The translations under genes and the position numbers were made by a program. Under the pieces are notes generated by a model. It was not told where the DNA came from. It ran no database searches and was given only the letters and a program-made list of their open reading frames with translations. A DNA stretch of 64,000 nucleotides from Methylobacterium sp. E-065 (GTDB lineage Bacteria; Pseudomonadota; Alphaproteobacteria; Rhizobiales; Beijerinckiaceae). The DNA lies in contig NZ_JAKSYD010000068.1 in the NCBI RefSeq assembly GCF_022829605.1, forward strand, positions 30,105 through 94,104, written 5' to 3'. This document shows positions 24,900 to 33,995 of the stretch, in pieces (the first letter of the stretch is position 1; every line of letters begins with the position of its first letter).

Positions 24900-25265
24900 A
24901 TGCCTCAGTTCGCTCCCGTCAGGTCCGAGACGACCGACCTCGACGCCGTGCGGCGGTACGCGGTGAGCGTCATCGCGCAATCCGAAGGTGAGGCCTTGCA
25001 GATGAAGACGGTCACCTTGGCGCTGCTCGGCGGGATCATGTGGCGCGGCGCGCCGGGATCGACTGAGATGATCCAGGACGAGATGGGTACCAACGCCATC
25101 CTGTCGACCACCCTCGGCGGTCGCCATCTGACCTTCTCCTACGACCAGAATACCGAGTCGATCGAGATGCGCGAGGGAACGATGGACGGTCCCGTCCTGC
25201 ACCGTTTCTGCAACCGGACTTTGGTCGGAGACTTCGAGCGAACCTTCAGCGCTCTGTGGGGCTGA
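24900..25265 (+). CDS. Small hypothetical protein
   Basis: 121 residues beginning MPQFAPVRSETTDLDAVRRY. An Ala/Leu-rich helix is followed by a mixed alpha/beta region with SYDQNTESIEMREG and a closing FERTFSALWG. The start is four bases after the preceding stop, so it ends the small operon 23996-25265. No family or catalytic motif is recognised. Confidence 0.55.
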   Translation: MPQFAPVRSETTDLDAVRRYAVSVIAQSEGEALQMKTVTLALLGGIMWRGAPGSTEMIQDEMGTNAILSTTLGGRHLTFSYDQNTESIEMREGTMDGPVLHRFCNRTLVGDFERTFSALWG

Positions 25266-25587
25266 GGGAGCCCGATCCGGTCCCGTTCATCGGCAGCAGC
25301 TGGGTCATCGGCATCGAGATCAGCACGCGCAGACCTGCGCGCTCCCAGTGATGCGGGATCTTGCCGCCGAGCTGACCGCCAACGCTGTGCTGGACCAGAG
25401 TCGAGTTGGACCCCGTATGCGCCGGCGTCTGCTCGATCGTCGGACTGCCCCGCTCGCATCAGATTAGACTGCCGAGGGAAATCGCCTGAGAAGCGGTGAA
25501 GGCGCCGAGATCCGGAAACTGTTTGTGCGATGCTATTGTTTTCAGAGCGCGAAGTCAGTCCCGACGGCGCAACCGTCGGAGCTGTCC

Positions 25588-25977
25588 GTGGCCCGTATTC
25601 CTGTCTTGATCCTCGCAACTGGCCTGACGGCTGGCGCTCTCTGCTCGGCTGGTGCCGCCATGAAAAAAGTCCGGGTGCCGAACCAGTACGATGGCTCTTG
25701 GACCATCGTCGCCACCACGGCTCAAGGCCCCTGTTCGGCGAGCACGAGCTATCACGTGCAGATCAAGGATAGCGATGCCTCGATCCCCGGTGAGGAGGTC
25801 GATATCGACGGCGGCGTGTCTGCGAGCGGCTCCGTGCACGCCACGATCACCAGCGGCGCCAACAAGGTCCCGATCTCCGGCAGCCTCGACGCCAAGGGCG
25901 ACGGCAGCGGCACATGGCGCACGTCCGGCGGACTGGTCGAATGCACCGGCAGTTGGAGCGCCAAGCGTTCAAGTTAG
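25588..25977 (+). CDS. Small exported protein of the YDGSW-type beta family
   Basis: 129 residues from GTG at 25588 with GGAG about 5 bases upstream; a longer frame exists from 25525. A signal peptide (ARIPVLILATGLTAGALCSA) precedes a beta-rich domain: YDGSWTIVATTAQGPCSAS, then GVSASGSVHATITSGANKV and GSGTWRTSGGLVECTGSW. This plan, with two cysteines probably forming a bridge, is widespread in Hyphomicrobiales exported proteins of unknown role. Confidence 0.6.
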   Translation: MARIPVLILATGLTAGALCSAGAAMKKVRVPNQYDGSWTIVATTAQGPCSASTSYHVQIKDSDASIPGEEVDIDGGVSASGSVHATITSGANKVPISGSLDAKGDGSGTWRTSGGLVECTGSWSAKRSS

Positions 25978-26432
25978 GGTATTCAAGGCGCGAAGGCATG
26001 GTTCCTGACGTCGGTAGGCTATGCGGCGAGAAGGACCTTGCCCACCGTGGGTCGGGGCCGCTCGATACCCGTGCGCCAGTGGCTATCCTGCCGGGATATT
26101 TACCTCGGGATGATCGCTTCCTTGAAGGGCATCACGGCGAGGATCAACCCGGTGCTGTCGCTGATCTGAAAGCATCGTCCATCCAGCACCTCGCCGAGCG
26201 ATCAGCCCTTTGCGAGCACATGACGGGCAGAAGCAGAAGCGTCGGCGCATGCTGCTGCCAAGCTCGGCAAATAACTGCCATCCACGTCTTCAATCAGTCG
26301 GTCCCCATCGCGTACGTGGAAGAAGTACAACGGCATACAATTTAGATGTGCCGGCGGCATATGGACCTAAAGCACTAATCGTGCCGGGCCATCGATTGGC
26401 TTATCTTGCTCTCAAGGATGCGCAACTCGGCA
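25978..26432. other. Stretch without supported genes
   Basis: About 450 bases. Short frames on the plus strand lack ribosome sites and family resemblance. No repeats or strong hairpins were noticed. Confidence 0.4.
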
Positions 26433-26645
26433 TCAGATCATGCCGATCCGTGCGACAGCAACCGGCTCCACGTCCAAGTACGATGGAACGTAGGCACACC
26501 AGCCGCAGTGGCCGTTCTCCGCCGCCTTTGGTGCATTCCATTGCGAACAAAGCGGACAGATTTTTACGACAATTCGTGTGCCGGAGATAAAGGCCAGTCC
26601 GCGGCCACGAAAAGTGACTCGGCCTTGCGGGAGGTCATTCGGCAT
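26433..26645 (-). CDS. CPxC...CGWC zinc-ribbon-like mini-protein (paralog B)
   Basis: 70 residues from the ATG at 26645, which aligns with the start of paralog A (22379). The next ATG upstream at 26657 is nearer the AGGAG but leaves only one base of spacing. It keeps LPQGRVTFRGRGLAFISGTR, then CPLC, SQWNAPKAAENGH and CGWCAYVPS. The two copies are about 4 kb apart and clearly paralogous, with the cysteines and the SQWNAPKAA segment best conserved. Confidence 0.6.
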   Translation of the reverse strand: MPNDLPQGRVTFRGRGLAFISGTRIVVKICPLCSQWNAPKAAENGHCGWCAYVPSYLDVEPVAVARIGMI

Positions 26646-26863
26646 GGCTGCATCCATGCTCCTGTCAGAGTTGACCATCTCAAAGCGAGCATAATTATAT
26701 CGATGCGACTCTATCAAATGATTGCGCCGGTATCATATTTATGATTATTGTTTTCACGCTGATACTTGAATGTTGGGGCACGCCAATGGCCGCGTGGTCG
26801 CCGTCGATAACATGCCGCTTTATGCGAAAGCTCGTCATTATCCTCTCCGAGGATCAGTCGACA

Positions 26864-27031
26864 ATGGCCAGCACGCAGGACGCGCTTTTGTTCAATCGCT
26901 TGCTTGAACTGGAGATGGACGCGGAGCGTCAGGGAGCGGAAGAAGCTTCTTGCCGGATCATCGCTAGGGTGCGTCGGATCGCGGGCACTGCTGCATCCAG
27001 AGCGTATCCACCCACCATCCGCAGTCATTGA
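26864..27031 (+). CDS. Possible small hypothetical protein
   Basis: 55 residues from the ATG at 26864 within a longer frame from 26741. It is helical and polar (ASTQDALLFNRLLELEMDAE). A weak GAGGA lies upstream. Evidence is thin: only composition and a plausible start. No family is recognised. Confidence 0.3.
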   Translation: MASTQDALLFNRLLELEMDAERQGAEEASCRIIARVRRIAGTAASRAYPPTIRSH

Positions 27032-27224
27032 GTGGCGCGTTTGGCGCTACCGGCATTCTAAGCCCTGGCCCTCGCTATAGCTCCAGACGCTCGGCATGAC
27101 CAAGCTCAGGACCGTCCCTCTCCAGAGCTATGGTCAGGATCGGCTTCTGAGAAGCTGGCGCCGGCAGCGCGCAGGGCCTGCATCAGGGCGTTCAACTGAA
27201 TGATAGTGATCGTCGGCTCGCCAG

Positions 27225-27443
27225 GGCTGCTCTCGGCCCTCGGCGGGCGTGATTGGGGCGTTGAGCGTCAAGCACATCGCCAGCCGCTGGTCCGGGTTCA
27301 GCAGCTTCGCGCAGCTGGCCCCCTACGCCTCCGCAGGTCTGATCGTTCTCATCGGCCTCTACACCGGTTGGCTCGGCTACCAGGGTATCCAACACAGCCC
27401 GGTTGGCCACGCTGCCGAGGCACTCGCTGTGCAACGCGCCTGA
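27225..27443 (+). pseudogene. C-terminal remnant of a NicO-type nickel/cobalt exporter
   Basis: The residues GALSVKHIASRWSGF followed by LAPYASAGLIVLIGLYTGW match the last membrane span region of RcnA/NicO-type nickel-cobalt exporters. Only this end survives: upstream frames are broken and the six N-terminal spans and His motifs are missing. It is therefore a relic, probably left after loss of a metal-resistance gene. Confidence 0.55.
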
Positions 27444-28036
27444 TTTTGCGAATGGCTGCAGATAAGCGCCGATCCGGGACTCCTTCCTGAAGGACGGTAA
27501 CGTCCTCAACAAACGAAAGATTTCCATTTAGAGGCGGGGTCCCAATCGGCGCCGACCGAGATCCCGCTCCTCTTTTGCTTCTGCCAATAATATCAATACG
27601 CTATCTTGGTTTTAGCTGGGGCCCCGCTTCAACGCCGATCTACACACCGACGTTCCGTAGCGTGCCCTTATGCGAACGGGCCCCTGCAGCCGTCGTGGTG
27701 GACGTCCGCTATTGAGGAGCGACCGCGGCTCCTTGAATGACCGAGATGGGCGCAAAGCGGAACGGCTGCTTGTCGGTTGAGGCGTCGGTCGTAGTTCGGA
27801 TAAGTCGAGGCGAGTGCTCCCAGGATGATCAATCCTTCCGCCGGCCGATCTGAAGCGGCGTCGGCGGCGTTGCGTCTGGTCCCGGGACCGCGAACAGCTC
27901 ACTCAACGCCACGCTGAGCGCACCGTGAACGAGTGATGCGCTTCTCCTGCTGCCGCCTGACTGAAATTCCGGGCAACTAATTGCTGTCCGCCCGAACGCT
28001 TCTGCGCTTCTGTGAAAGGCATCAGAGGAGGAGCGT
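27444..28036. other. Intergenic region with dispersed repeat words
   Basis: About 590 bases without a supported gene. Around 27,690-27,780 it carries GACGTCCGCT...TGGGCGCAAAGC, words also present near 37,965-38,035 and, more weakly, near 1,640-1,740. I interpret this as a dispersed repeat family of this genome. Confidence 0.4.
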
Positions 28037-28408
28037 ATGGCAAATCACGCGATCGAGCTTCCCAGCCCGCCTCCATTCGATCCCAACGCGATCCCCGACT
28101 CTGCCATCCTGTCACGGGGCGGAACCGAACTTAGGCTGCTGTGGCGTGACGGGCTGTCCGTGGCGCTGCCTGCCGAGCATCTGCGCCTTCGCTGCCGATG
28201 CGCGTGGTGTACCCGTGACCGCGTCGTGGACCGCTTCCCCGAGGCTTTCCCCGGCGTCGCGATCACCCGCGTCGAGCCAATGGGCGGCTATGCCGTCCAT
28301 ATCGCGTTCACCGACGGCCATGCCCGCGGGATCTTTCCCTGGACCTACCTGCGCGCACTCGCGGCCGAGGCTGTCGACAACCCGCCTGCCACTGCCCAGG
28401 CCGCCTGA
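28037..28408 (+). CDS. DUF971 (gamma-butyrobetaine hydroxylase N-domain-like) protein
   Basis: 123 residues. The body reads LRLLWRDGLSVALPAEHLRL, CRCAWCTRDR, then GGYAVHIAFTDGHARGIFPW, TYLRAL, the signature of DUF971 (the zinc-containing N-terminal domain of gamma-butyrobetaine hydroxylase, also free-standing next to Fe-S genes). The CRC..C cysteines probably bind metal. It opens the plus-strand redox cluster, 27 bases before the flavoprotein frame, so it is likely cotranscribed with it. Confidence 0.8.
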   Translation: MANHAIELPSPPPFDPNAIPDSAILSRGGTELRLLWRDGLSVALPAEHLRLRCRCAWCTRDRVVDRFPEAFPGVAITRVEPMGGYAVHIAFTDGHARGIFPWTYLRALAAEAVDNPPATAQAA

Positions 28409-28435
28409 CCTCCGATCCGACCTCTTGGCGAGTGC

Positions 28436-30223
28436 ATGAGCGCCGCCACTCCGTTGACGCGAGACCTTGCCATGAGCGCCTTCGAATCCGCGACGAAGAC
28501 CGAGATCATCGAGACCGACATCCTGGTGATCGGCGGCGGCACCGGCGGCCCGATGGCCGCGATCAAGGCCAAGGAAGCCGACCCGAAGCTCCGCGTCGTC
28601 CTGATGGAGAAAGCGAACGTGAAGCGCTCAGGCGCGATCAGCATGGGCATGGACGGGCTGAACAACGCCGTGGTGCCGGGCTACGCCACGCCGGAGCAGT
28701 ACGTGAAGGAGATCACCGTCGCCAACGACGGCATCGTCGACCAGAAGGCGGTGATGGCCTACGCGCAAGGATCGTTCCCGATGATCCAGTACCTCGACAA
28801 GCTCGGGGTCAAATTCGAGAAGGACGGCTCGGGCGAGTATAACATGCGCAAGGTCCACCACATGGGGACCTACGTGCTGCCGATGCCCGAGGGGCACAAC
28901 GTCAAGAAGGTGCTCTACCGGCAGCTTCGCCGCCTCCAAATCGGCGTGACCAACCGCTACATGGCGACCCGCCTGCTGAAAGGTCCGGACGGGCGCATCG
29001 CGGGCGCCATCGGGGTCAACACCCGCACGAGCCAATTCTTGGTGGTGAAGGCGAAGGCGGTGATCCTCGCCTGCGGCGCAGCCGGGCGACTCGGCCTGCC
29101 GGCCTCGGGCTACCTTTTCGGCACCTACGAGAACGCGGCGAATTGCGGCGACGGCTACGCGATGGCCTACCATGCCGGCGCACAGCTCGCGAACCTCGAA
29201 TGCTACCAGATCAACCCGCTGATCAAGGACTATAACGGGCCGTCCTGCGCCTACGTCACCGGCCCGTTCGGCGGATATACGGCCAACAACCGGGGCGAGC
29301 GCTTTATCGAGTGTGACTACTGGTCGGGCCAGATGATGCTCGAGTTCTGGCGTGAGCTGCAGGGCGGCAACGGCCCGGTTTTCCTGAAGATGGACCATCT
29401 GCGCGAGGAGACGATCTCGGAGATCGAAACCATCCTCCACTCGAACGAGCGGCCCTCACGCGGGCGCTTCCACGAACGGCGCGGCACCAATTATCGCCGC
29501 CGGCCAGTCGAGATGCATATCTCCGAGATCGGCTTCTGCTCCGGTCACTCGGCCTCGGGCGTCTTCGTCGACGAGTATGCTCGCACCACGGTTCCAGGTC
29601 TCTACGCCGTTGGTGACATGGCGAGCGTGCCGCATAACTATATGCTCGGCGCCTTCGTGAACGGCGGCATCGCGGGCGCTGATGCAGCCGCCTACTGCTC
29701 GGCCAACACCCTGGCGGGCCATGACGAGGCCGATATCACCGCCGAGCGGGAGCGGGTCCTGGCCCCGACCCGGCGCGACGACGGTCTCACGCCTCATGAG
29801 ATGGAGTTCAAGACGCGCCGCCTCGTCAACGATTACCTCGAGCCGCCGAAGGTGACGGCCAAGATGGAACTTGGACAGCGCCGCTTCGCCGAGATCCGCG
29901 AGGACCTCGACCTGCTCTGCGCCCGCGACGCGCACGAGTTGCACCGGGCTCTGGAAATGCAGACGATCCTCGACTGCGCCGACATGGCGGCCGCGGCCTC
30001 GCTCTATCGCACCGAGAGCCGCTGGGGCTTCTACCACTTGCGCGTCGATCACCCCGAAACCGACGACGCGAACTGGAACTGCCACACCGTCCTGTTCAAG
30101 GACGGTCAGGGCCGGATGGCCCACGCCAAGCGCGCGGTCGACCCGTTCATCGTGCCGGTCGCCGCCGAGGAGATGAGCGCCTACCACCAGCTCCGCATCA
30201 AGACGCCGGCCGCCGCCGAGTAG
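28436..30223 (+). CDS. AprA-like FAD flavoprotein (adenylylsulfate reductase/fumarate reductase superfamily)
   Basis: 595 residues (583 if the ATG at 28472 is used; neither start has a strong ribosome site). The FAD-binding motif DILVIGGGTGGPMAAIKAKE lies near residue 28. The sequence follows AprA more than succinate dehydrogenase: a GHSASGVFVDEYARTTVPGL segment, then YAVGDMA and NYMLGAFVNGGIAG match the AprA region around its active-site His. It is followed by an AprB-like ferredoxin 26 bases on. Known AprAB reduces or oxidises adenylylsulfate, but no ATP sulfurylase, Sat or Qmo genes are nearby. I infer a paralogous oxidoreductase working on a compound imported by the linked ABC system. Confidence 0.82.
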   Translation: MSAATPLTRDLAMSAFESATKTEIIETDILVIGGGTGGPMAAIKAKEADPKLRVVLMEKANVKRSGAISMGMDGLNNAVVPGYATPEQYVKEITVANDGIVDQKAVMAYAQGSFPMIQYLDKLGVKFEKDGSGEYNMRKVHHMGTYVLPMPEGHNVKKVLYRQLRRLQIGVTNRYMATRLLKGPDGRIAGAIGVNTRTSQFLVVKAKAVILACGAAGRLGLPASGYLFGTYENAANCGDGYAMAYHAGAQLANLECYQINPLIKDYNGPSCAYVTGPFGGYTANNRGERFIECDYWSGQMMLEFWRELQGGNGPVFLKMDHLREETISEIETILHSNERPSRGRFHERRGTNYRRRPVEMHISEIGFCSGHSASGVFVDEYARTTVPGLYAVGDMASVPHNYMLGAFVNGGIAGADAAAYCSANTLAGHDEADITAERERVLAPTRRDDGLTPHEMEFKTRRLVNDYLEPPKVTAKMELGQRRFAEIREDLDLLCARDAHELHRALEMQTILDCADMAAAASLYRTESRWGFYHLRVDHPETDDANWNCHTVLFKDGQGRMAHAKRAVDPFIVPVAAEEMSAYHQLRIKTPAAAE

Positions 30224-30249
30224 CCCTCCCAAGAACCGGAGATCGATCC

Positions 30250-30483
30250 ATGCCGATCATCAATCAGGCCAGCAGTGCCGCGGTCGTCATCGACGACGAG
30301 AAGTGCATCGCCGAGAAGGGCTGCCGCGTCTGCGTTGACGTCTGCCCGCTCGACATCCTCGCGATCGATGAGACGCGGCAGAAGGCCTACATGAAGTACG
30401 ACGAGTGCTGGTACTGCATGCCGTGCGAGGTCGACTGCCCGACGAACGCAGTCAAGGTCAACATCCCGTACCTGCTGCGTTGA
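30250..30483 (+). CDS. AprB-like 2[4Fe-4S] ferredoxin
   Basis: 77 residues. Two cluster motifs are complete: C-IAEKG-C-RV-C-VDV-CP near residue 18 and C-WY-C-MP-C-EVD-CP near residue 56. The wide first spacing and the short C-terminus (VKVNIPYLLR) resemble AprB rather than a free ferredoxin. It lacks the long C-terminal arm with which classic AprB embraces AprA. Sandwiched between the flavoprotein and the HEAT protein, it should carry electrons to or from the FAD. Confidence 0.88.
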   Translation: MPIINQASSAAVVIDDEKCIAEKGCRVCVDVCPLDILAIDETRQKAYMKYDECWYCMPCEVDCPTNAVKVNIPYLLR

Positions 30484-30491
30484 GGCCGACC

Positions 30492-31457
30492 ATGAGCCCC
30501 GTATTCGATTCCTTCGACGACGACCTCGATGACGTGGCCGAGCGCTGCGCCAGCGCCGATGCGGTCGTCCGGCGCGTCGCGATGATGGAGCTCGCCGAGG
30601 CTGTCGGCCCCGAGGCGAAGGTCCTGCTTCTGAAGGGTCTCGGCGACCCGGACGCCACCGTTCGTGCAGCCGCCGCCAGGGCCCTGGACGAGCACGACGG
30701 CGCGGACGTCGTCGAGGGCCTGGTGCGTTCCCTGGAGGACGCCGACGAGGCCGTGCGGCGCACCGCCGCCGACACCCTCGCCGAGAAGAAGGAGCCGACC
30801 TGCGGTCCGCTGCTGATCGAGCGCGCCGAGCACGCTGACCCCTTCGTGCAGGCGTCCGCCCTGCGGGCGCTGCGCGAGCTCGTCCTGCCGGACGCCCTGT
30901 CGGCCGCATTGAAGGCGCTCCAGAGTTCGGCGCCTGAGGTTCGCCGCGAGGGCCTCGGCGTCATCGGCTATCTCAAGGCCGAGGAAGCGCTGCCTGCGCT
31001 GATCGCCACCGCAGGCGATCCCGACCCGACCGTCCGGCGCGCGACGATGGCGGCGCTGATTTTCCTGCGAAACGGCGGCCCGGGCGTCTCCACGTTGATC
31101 GCTGGCTTGTCTGACGACAACTGGCAGGTGCGCGAGGAGGCAGCAGTCTCGTGCGCCAAGATCCGGCTGCCCGAGGCGACGCCCCCCCTGATCACGGCGA
31201 TGGACGATCCCGTCTGGCAGGTCCGTATCAAGGCTGCCAACGCTCTGGGCCGGATCAAAGCCTCGGCTGCGGTCGAAGTCCTGGGGCGCGCACTGACTTC
31301 GGAGGTAAGTAACCTGCGCAAGGAGTCCGCCGCGGCCATCGGCGAGATCGCCGACCCACGCGGTCTCGCTGCCCTTGAGGCGTCCTCCAACGATCCAGAT
31401 CCCGACGTCCGCAAGCTCATCCAATGGGCCATCGGGCGCTGCCAGGGACGCCCCTGA
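30492..31457 (+). CDS. HEAT-repeat protein
   Basis: 321 residues from the ATG at 30492, 8 bases after the ferredoxin. It is built almost wholly of about nine 30-residue HEAT/PBS-lyase-like repeats, for example LLKGLGDPDATVRAAAARAL, LVRSLEDADEAVRRTAADTL and LITAMDDPVWQVRIKAANAL. No signal peptide. Such repeats act as protein-binding scaffolds; near phycobilin or Fe-S enzymes they aid assembly. Its fixed place in the cluster suggests a role in maturing or holding the flavoprotein-ferredoxin complex, which is inference. Confidence 0.85.
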   Translation: MSPVFDSFDDDLDDVAERCASADAVVRRVAMMELAEAVGPEAKVLLLKGLGDPDATVRAAAARALDEHDGADVVEGLVRSLEDADEAVRRTAADTLAEKKEPTCGPLLIERAEHADPFVQASALRALRELVLPDALSAALKALQSSAPEVRREGLGVIGYLKAEEALPALIATAGDPDPTVRRATMAALIFLRNGGPGVSTLIAGLSDDNWQVREEAAVSCAKIRLPEATPPLITAMDDPVWQVRIKAANALGRIKASAAVEVLGRALTSEVSNLRKESAAAIGEIADPRGLAALEASSNDPDPDVRKLIQWAIGRCQGRP

Positions 31458-31480
31458 CCAATCCAACCGACGTCGTTTGA

Positions 31481-31514
31481 TGCGGCGCCCCTCTCCTTCG
31501 GGTGGGGCGCCGCA
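31481..31514 (+). terminator. Strong hairpin after HEAT-protein gene
   Basis: TGCGGCGCCCC pairs perfectly with GGGGCGCCGCA across a 12-base loop containing CTTCGG-like sequence. No T-run follows, so a rho-independent stop is uncertain. It lies 24 bases after the HEAT gene and 110 before the Crp gene, a natural end for the first half of the cluster, or an RNA processing/stability element. Confidence 0.45.
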
Positions 31515-31623
31515 CGGCGTTCACAGACGGCTCGCCGACAGCGGGACGCCGCATGCGATCAGGGATAGTTTAGAGCTGGTACAGGGTTTGCGGCGACATC
31601 CCTGCAAGACGCAGGAGATGGCG

Positions 31624-32400
31624 ATGCAGACCACGGCGCCGATACGCCCGTCTCAAGCCCCGGCGGGGCTTCACACCCAGGCGAACGCCCTTCTGCTGTC
31701 CGAGGCGGCACCCAGGCCTGGCGCCGGCCAGCGCCCGCTGCTCGACGGATTGACCGAAGGCGAGCTTGCCCTCGTCATGGAGAAGGGGCGACGCCGTGTA
31801 CTCTACCGCGGCGCGACCCTGTTCACGCAGGAGACGCCGAACGACGGGATCTGGATCGTCGAGAGCGGCCGCATCCGGGTCTTCTACGCGGCGCCTTCCG
31901 GTCGCGAGATCACGCTGGCCTACTGGTACCCCGGCAACTTCGTCGGCGGTCCCGACGTATTTGGCACCGGCCTTCACAAGTGGTCGGGCATGGCGGCAAG
32001 CAATTCCAGTGTGCTACACCTGCCGGGCAAGGCCCTCAAGCAGCTCGTGACGCAGATCCCGACGCTGGCGATCGGGGTCATCGACGGCCTGACCTTTAAG
32101 GGCCGCTGCTACTCGACCCTAGCCCAGATGCTCGGGACTCGCTCAATCACTGAGCGTCTCGCCCATCTCATCCTGCACCTGTGCGATCTCTACGGCGTGC
32201 CGGAGGAGGACGGGACCGTAATCGCGGCGACCTTTACCCACGCCGACCTCGCACACATGGTCGGCGCCACCCGGCAATGGGTAACGATCAGCCTGAAGCG
32301 CCTTTCGGAGCAAGGGGTCGTTGCGACACGGCGCACGCAGATCGTCGTGCTGCGCCCTGAGATCCTAGCGCAGATGCGTGGTGGCGAGGAATGCGCTTAA
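31624..32400 (+). CDS. Crp/Fnr-family regulator of the redox cluster
   Basis: 258 residues from the ATG at 31624, which has AGGAG 6 bases upstream (ATG at 31618 leaves no spacing). The beta-roll (LFTQETPNDGIWIVESGRIR, then ITLAYWYPGNFVGGPDVF) and the C-terminal helix-turn-helix (THADLAHMVGATRQWVTISL) are clear. No Fnr cysteine set is visible. It differs from the four Crp proteins at 16-21 kb and has no small partner. Lying between the oxidoreductase half and the transporter half, it probably controls both. Confidence 0.85.
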   Translation: MQTTAPIRPSQAPAGLHTQANALLLSEAAPRPGAGQRPLLDGLTEGELALVMEKGRRRVLYRGATLFTQETPNDGIWIVESGRIRVFYAAPSGREITLAYWYPGNFVGGPDVFGTGLHKWSGMAASNSSVLHLPGKALKQLVTQIPTLAIGVIDGLTFKGRCYSTLAQMLGTRSITERLAHLILHLCDLYGVPEEDGTVIAATFTHADLAHMVGATRQWVTISLKRLSEQGVVATRRTQIVVLRPEILAQMRGGEECA

Positions 32401-32564
32401 ATCCGAAGCTTCCCGCTCAAATCGACAGCACATCCGGGCCGACACAACCTTTTTGCGCAACTAATCGACCCGCGCGCGCTCTCAGTGTTTGATCGAACTC
32501 GTCTCCAAGTCCGATCATGCCCTCGATGTCGTTGCGGCATCGGACCGACATGACGGAGCGGGCG

Positions 32565-33989
32565 ATGGCAAGACGGTTCCCCGGGCTCGGATCAGTATCC
32601 GCTCTCGCGCTTCTCGCACTCACCGGCACCGGGATCGGTACGCCGGCCCGCGCTGAGACCCTGACTGTCGGCATCGGTACGCAGGACACGACGACCAACA
32701 CCGCGACCGTGGGGGTGGTTATCCGACAGCTCAAGCTGCTCGAGAGGTACCTGCCCAGGACCGGGAAGTATGCCGACAAGACCATCCAGCTCGACTGGCA
32801 GAACTTCACCTCGGGGCCGCCGGTCACGAATGGCATGATGGCCGGCAAGCTTCAGTTCGGCGCCATGGGCGATTACCCGTTGGTCGTCAACGGCGCCACC
32901 TTCCAGAACAATCCCGAGAGCAAGTCGCAGCTGATCGCGGTCGCGGCGTACAACCTCTACGGTTCCGGCAATGGCATCGTCGTCAACAAGGACTCCGAAT
33001 ACTTCTCCTTCGAGGATCTGAAGGGAAAGGTAGTCAGCGTGCCTTTCGGTTCTGCCGCCCACGGCATGGTTCTGAAGGCGCTACAGGACAAGGGCTACCC
33101 AGCCACCTACTTCCGCCTCGTGAGCCAGAGCCCGGAGGTCGGTTCGACCAACCTTCAGGAGAAGAAGATCGACGCGCACGCCGATTTCGTCCCCTTCGCC
33201 GAGCTGCTGCCGTTCCGCGGCTTCGCCCGTAAGGTGTTCGACGGTGTCGAGACCAAGCTGCCGACCTGGCACGGCGTCGTCGTGCGCACCGATTTCGCCA
33301 AGCAATACCCCGAAATCGTCGAGGCCTACGTCAAGGCGGTGCTCGACGCCGACGCCTGGGTCAAGGCAGACCCGAAGCGCGCCGCCGAGCAGATCGCGAC
33401 GTGGACCGGCACCGACAAGGAGGTGGTATACATCTTCCTCGGGCCCGGTGGGATCATGACCATCGATCCCACAATCAAGCCGCAGCTGATCGACGCCGCA
33501 CGCGAGGACGTGAAGGTCCTGCAGAAGCTCGACCGGATCAAGGAGTTCGACGTCGGCCCGTGGGTCGACGACGCGTATCTGCGCAAGGTCTTCGCCGAGC
33601 GCAGTCTCGACTACGAGCAGCAGCGCGCGAGCACCGCCAACTACGAGGTAAGCGGCGAGGACACGTTCTGCAAGAAGCCGATCACCGAGCCGCGTAAGGC
33701 CGGCGAGATCTGGGTGAAAGGCGGCGCGATACAGCCCTATTCCAGCGCCGCCTGCACGCTCGGCGCGCTGAACGAGATGAAGACTAAGGGGCAGCCCGTC
33801 GACGTCGCCTACGTCTTCGACACCGCCCGCGGCATCAAGCTGTTCGCTCGCGAGGCCTTCTACGTGGTCGACAGCAAGGGCGGCATCGCGCCCTTCCTGC
33901 TGAAGCAGGATGCCGAAACCGCGGCTCAGGGCGGCGGCAAGGTGATGCCCTACGACGAGGCCCTCAAGACCGCTGTGACGGGAGGCTAG
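32565..33989 (+). CDS. ABC substrate-binding protein, NitT/TauT type
   Basis: 474 residues from the ATG at 32565, with GGAG 6 bases upstream; earlier ATGs at 32517 and 32550 would lengthen the signal peptide. A signal peptide (LGSVSALALLALTGTGIGTP-ARA) leads to a type II binding fold: VGIGTQDTTTNTATVGVVIR, and MAGKLQFGAMGDYPLVVNG is the usual nitrate/sulfonate-binding core. At nearly 475 residues it is longer than TauA or SsuA, with an added C-terminal region containing Cys. With the permease and ATPase it imports an anion-like small molecule. Confidence 0.85.
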   Translation: MARRFPGLGSVSALALLALTGTGIGTPARAETLTVGIGTQDTTTNTATVGVVIRQLKLLERYLPRTGKYADKTIQLDWQNFTSGPPVTNGMMAGKLQFGAMGDYPLVVNGATFQNNPESKSQLIAVAAYNLYGSGNGIVVNKDSEYFSFEDLKGKVVSVPFGSAAHGMVLKALQDKGYPATYFRLVSQSPEVGSTNLQEKKIDAHADFVPFAELLPFRGFARKVFDGVETKLPTWHGVVVRTDFAKQYPEIVEAYVKAVLDADAWVKADPKRAAEQIATWTGTDKEVVYIFLGPGGIMTIDPTIKPQLIDAAREDVKVLQKLDRIKEFDVGPWVDDAYLRKVFAERSLDYEQQRASTANYEVSGEDTFCKKPITEPRKAGEIWVKGGAIQPYSSAACTLGALNEMKTKGQPVDVAYVFDTARGIKLFAREAFYVVDSKGGIAPFLLKQDAETAAQGGGKVMPYDEALKTAVTGG

Positions 33990-33995
33990 ACCCTT

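Noticed and set aside
27612..27902. 96-residue Arg/Ser-rich minus-strand frame
   Set aside because: It lies across a dispersed repeat and looks like non-coding GC-rich sequence.
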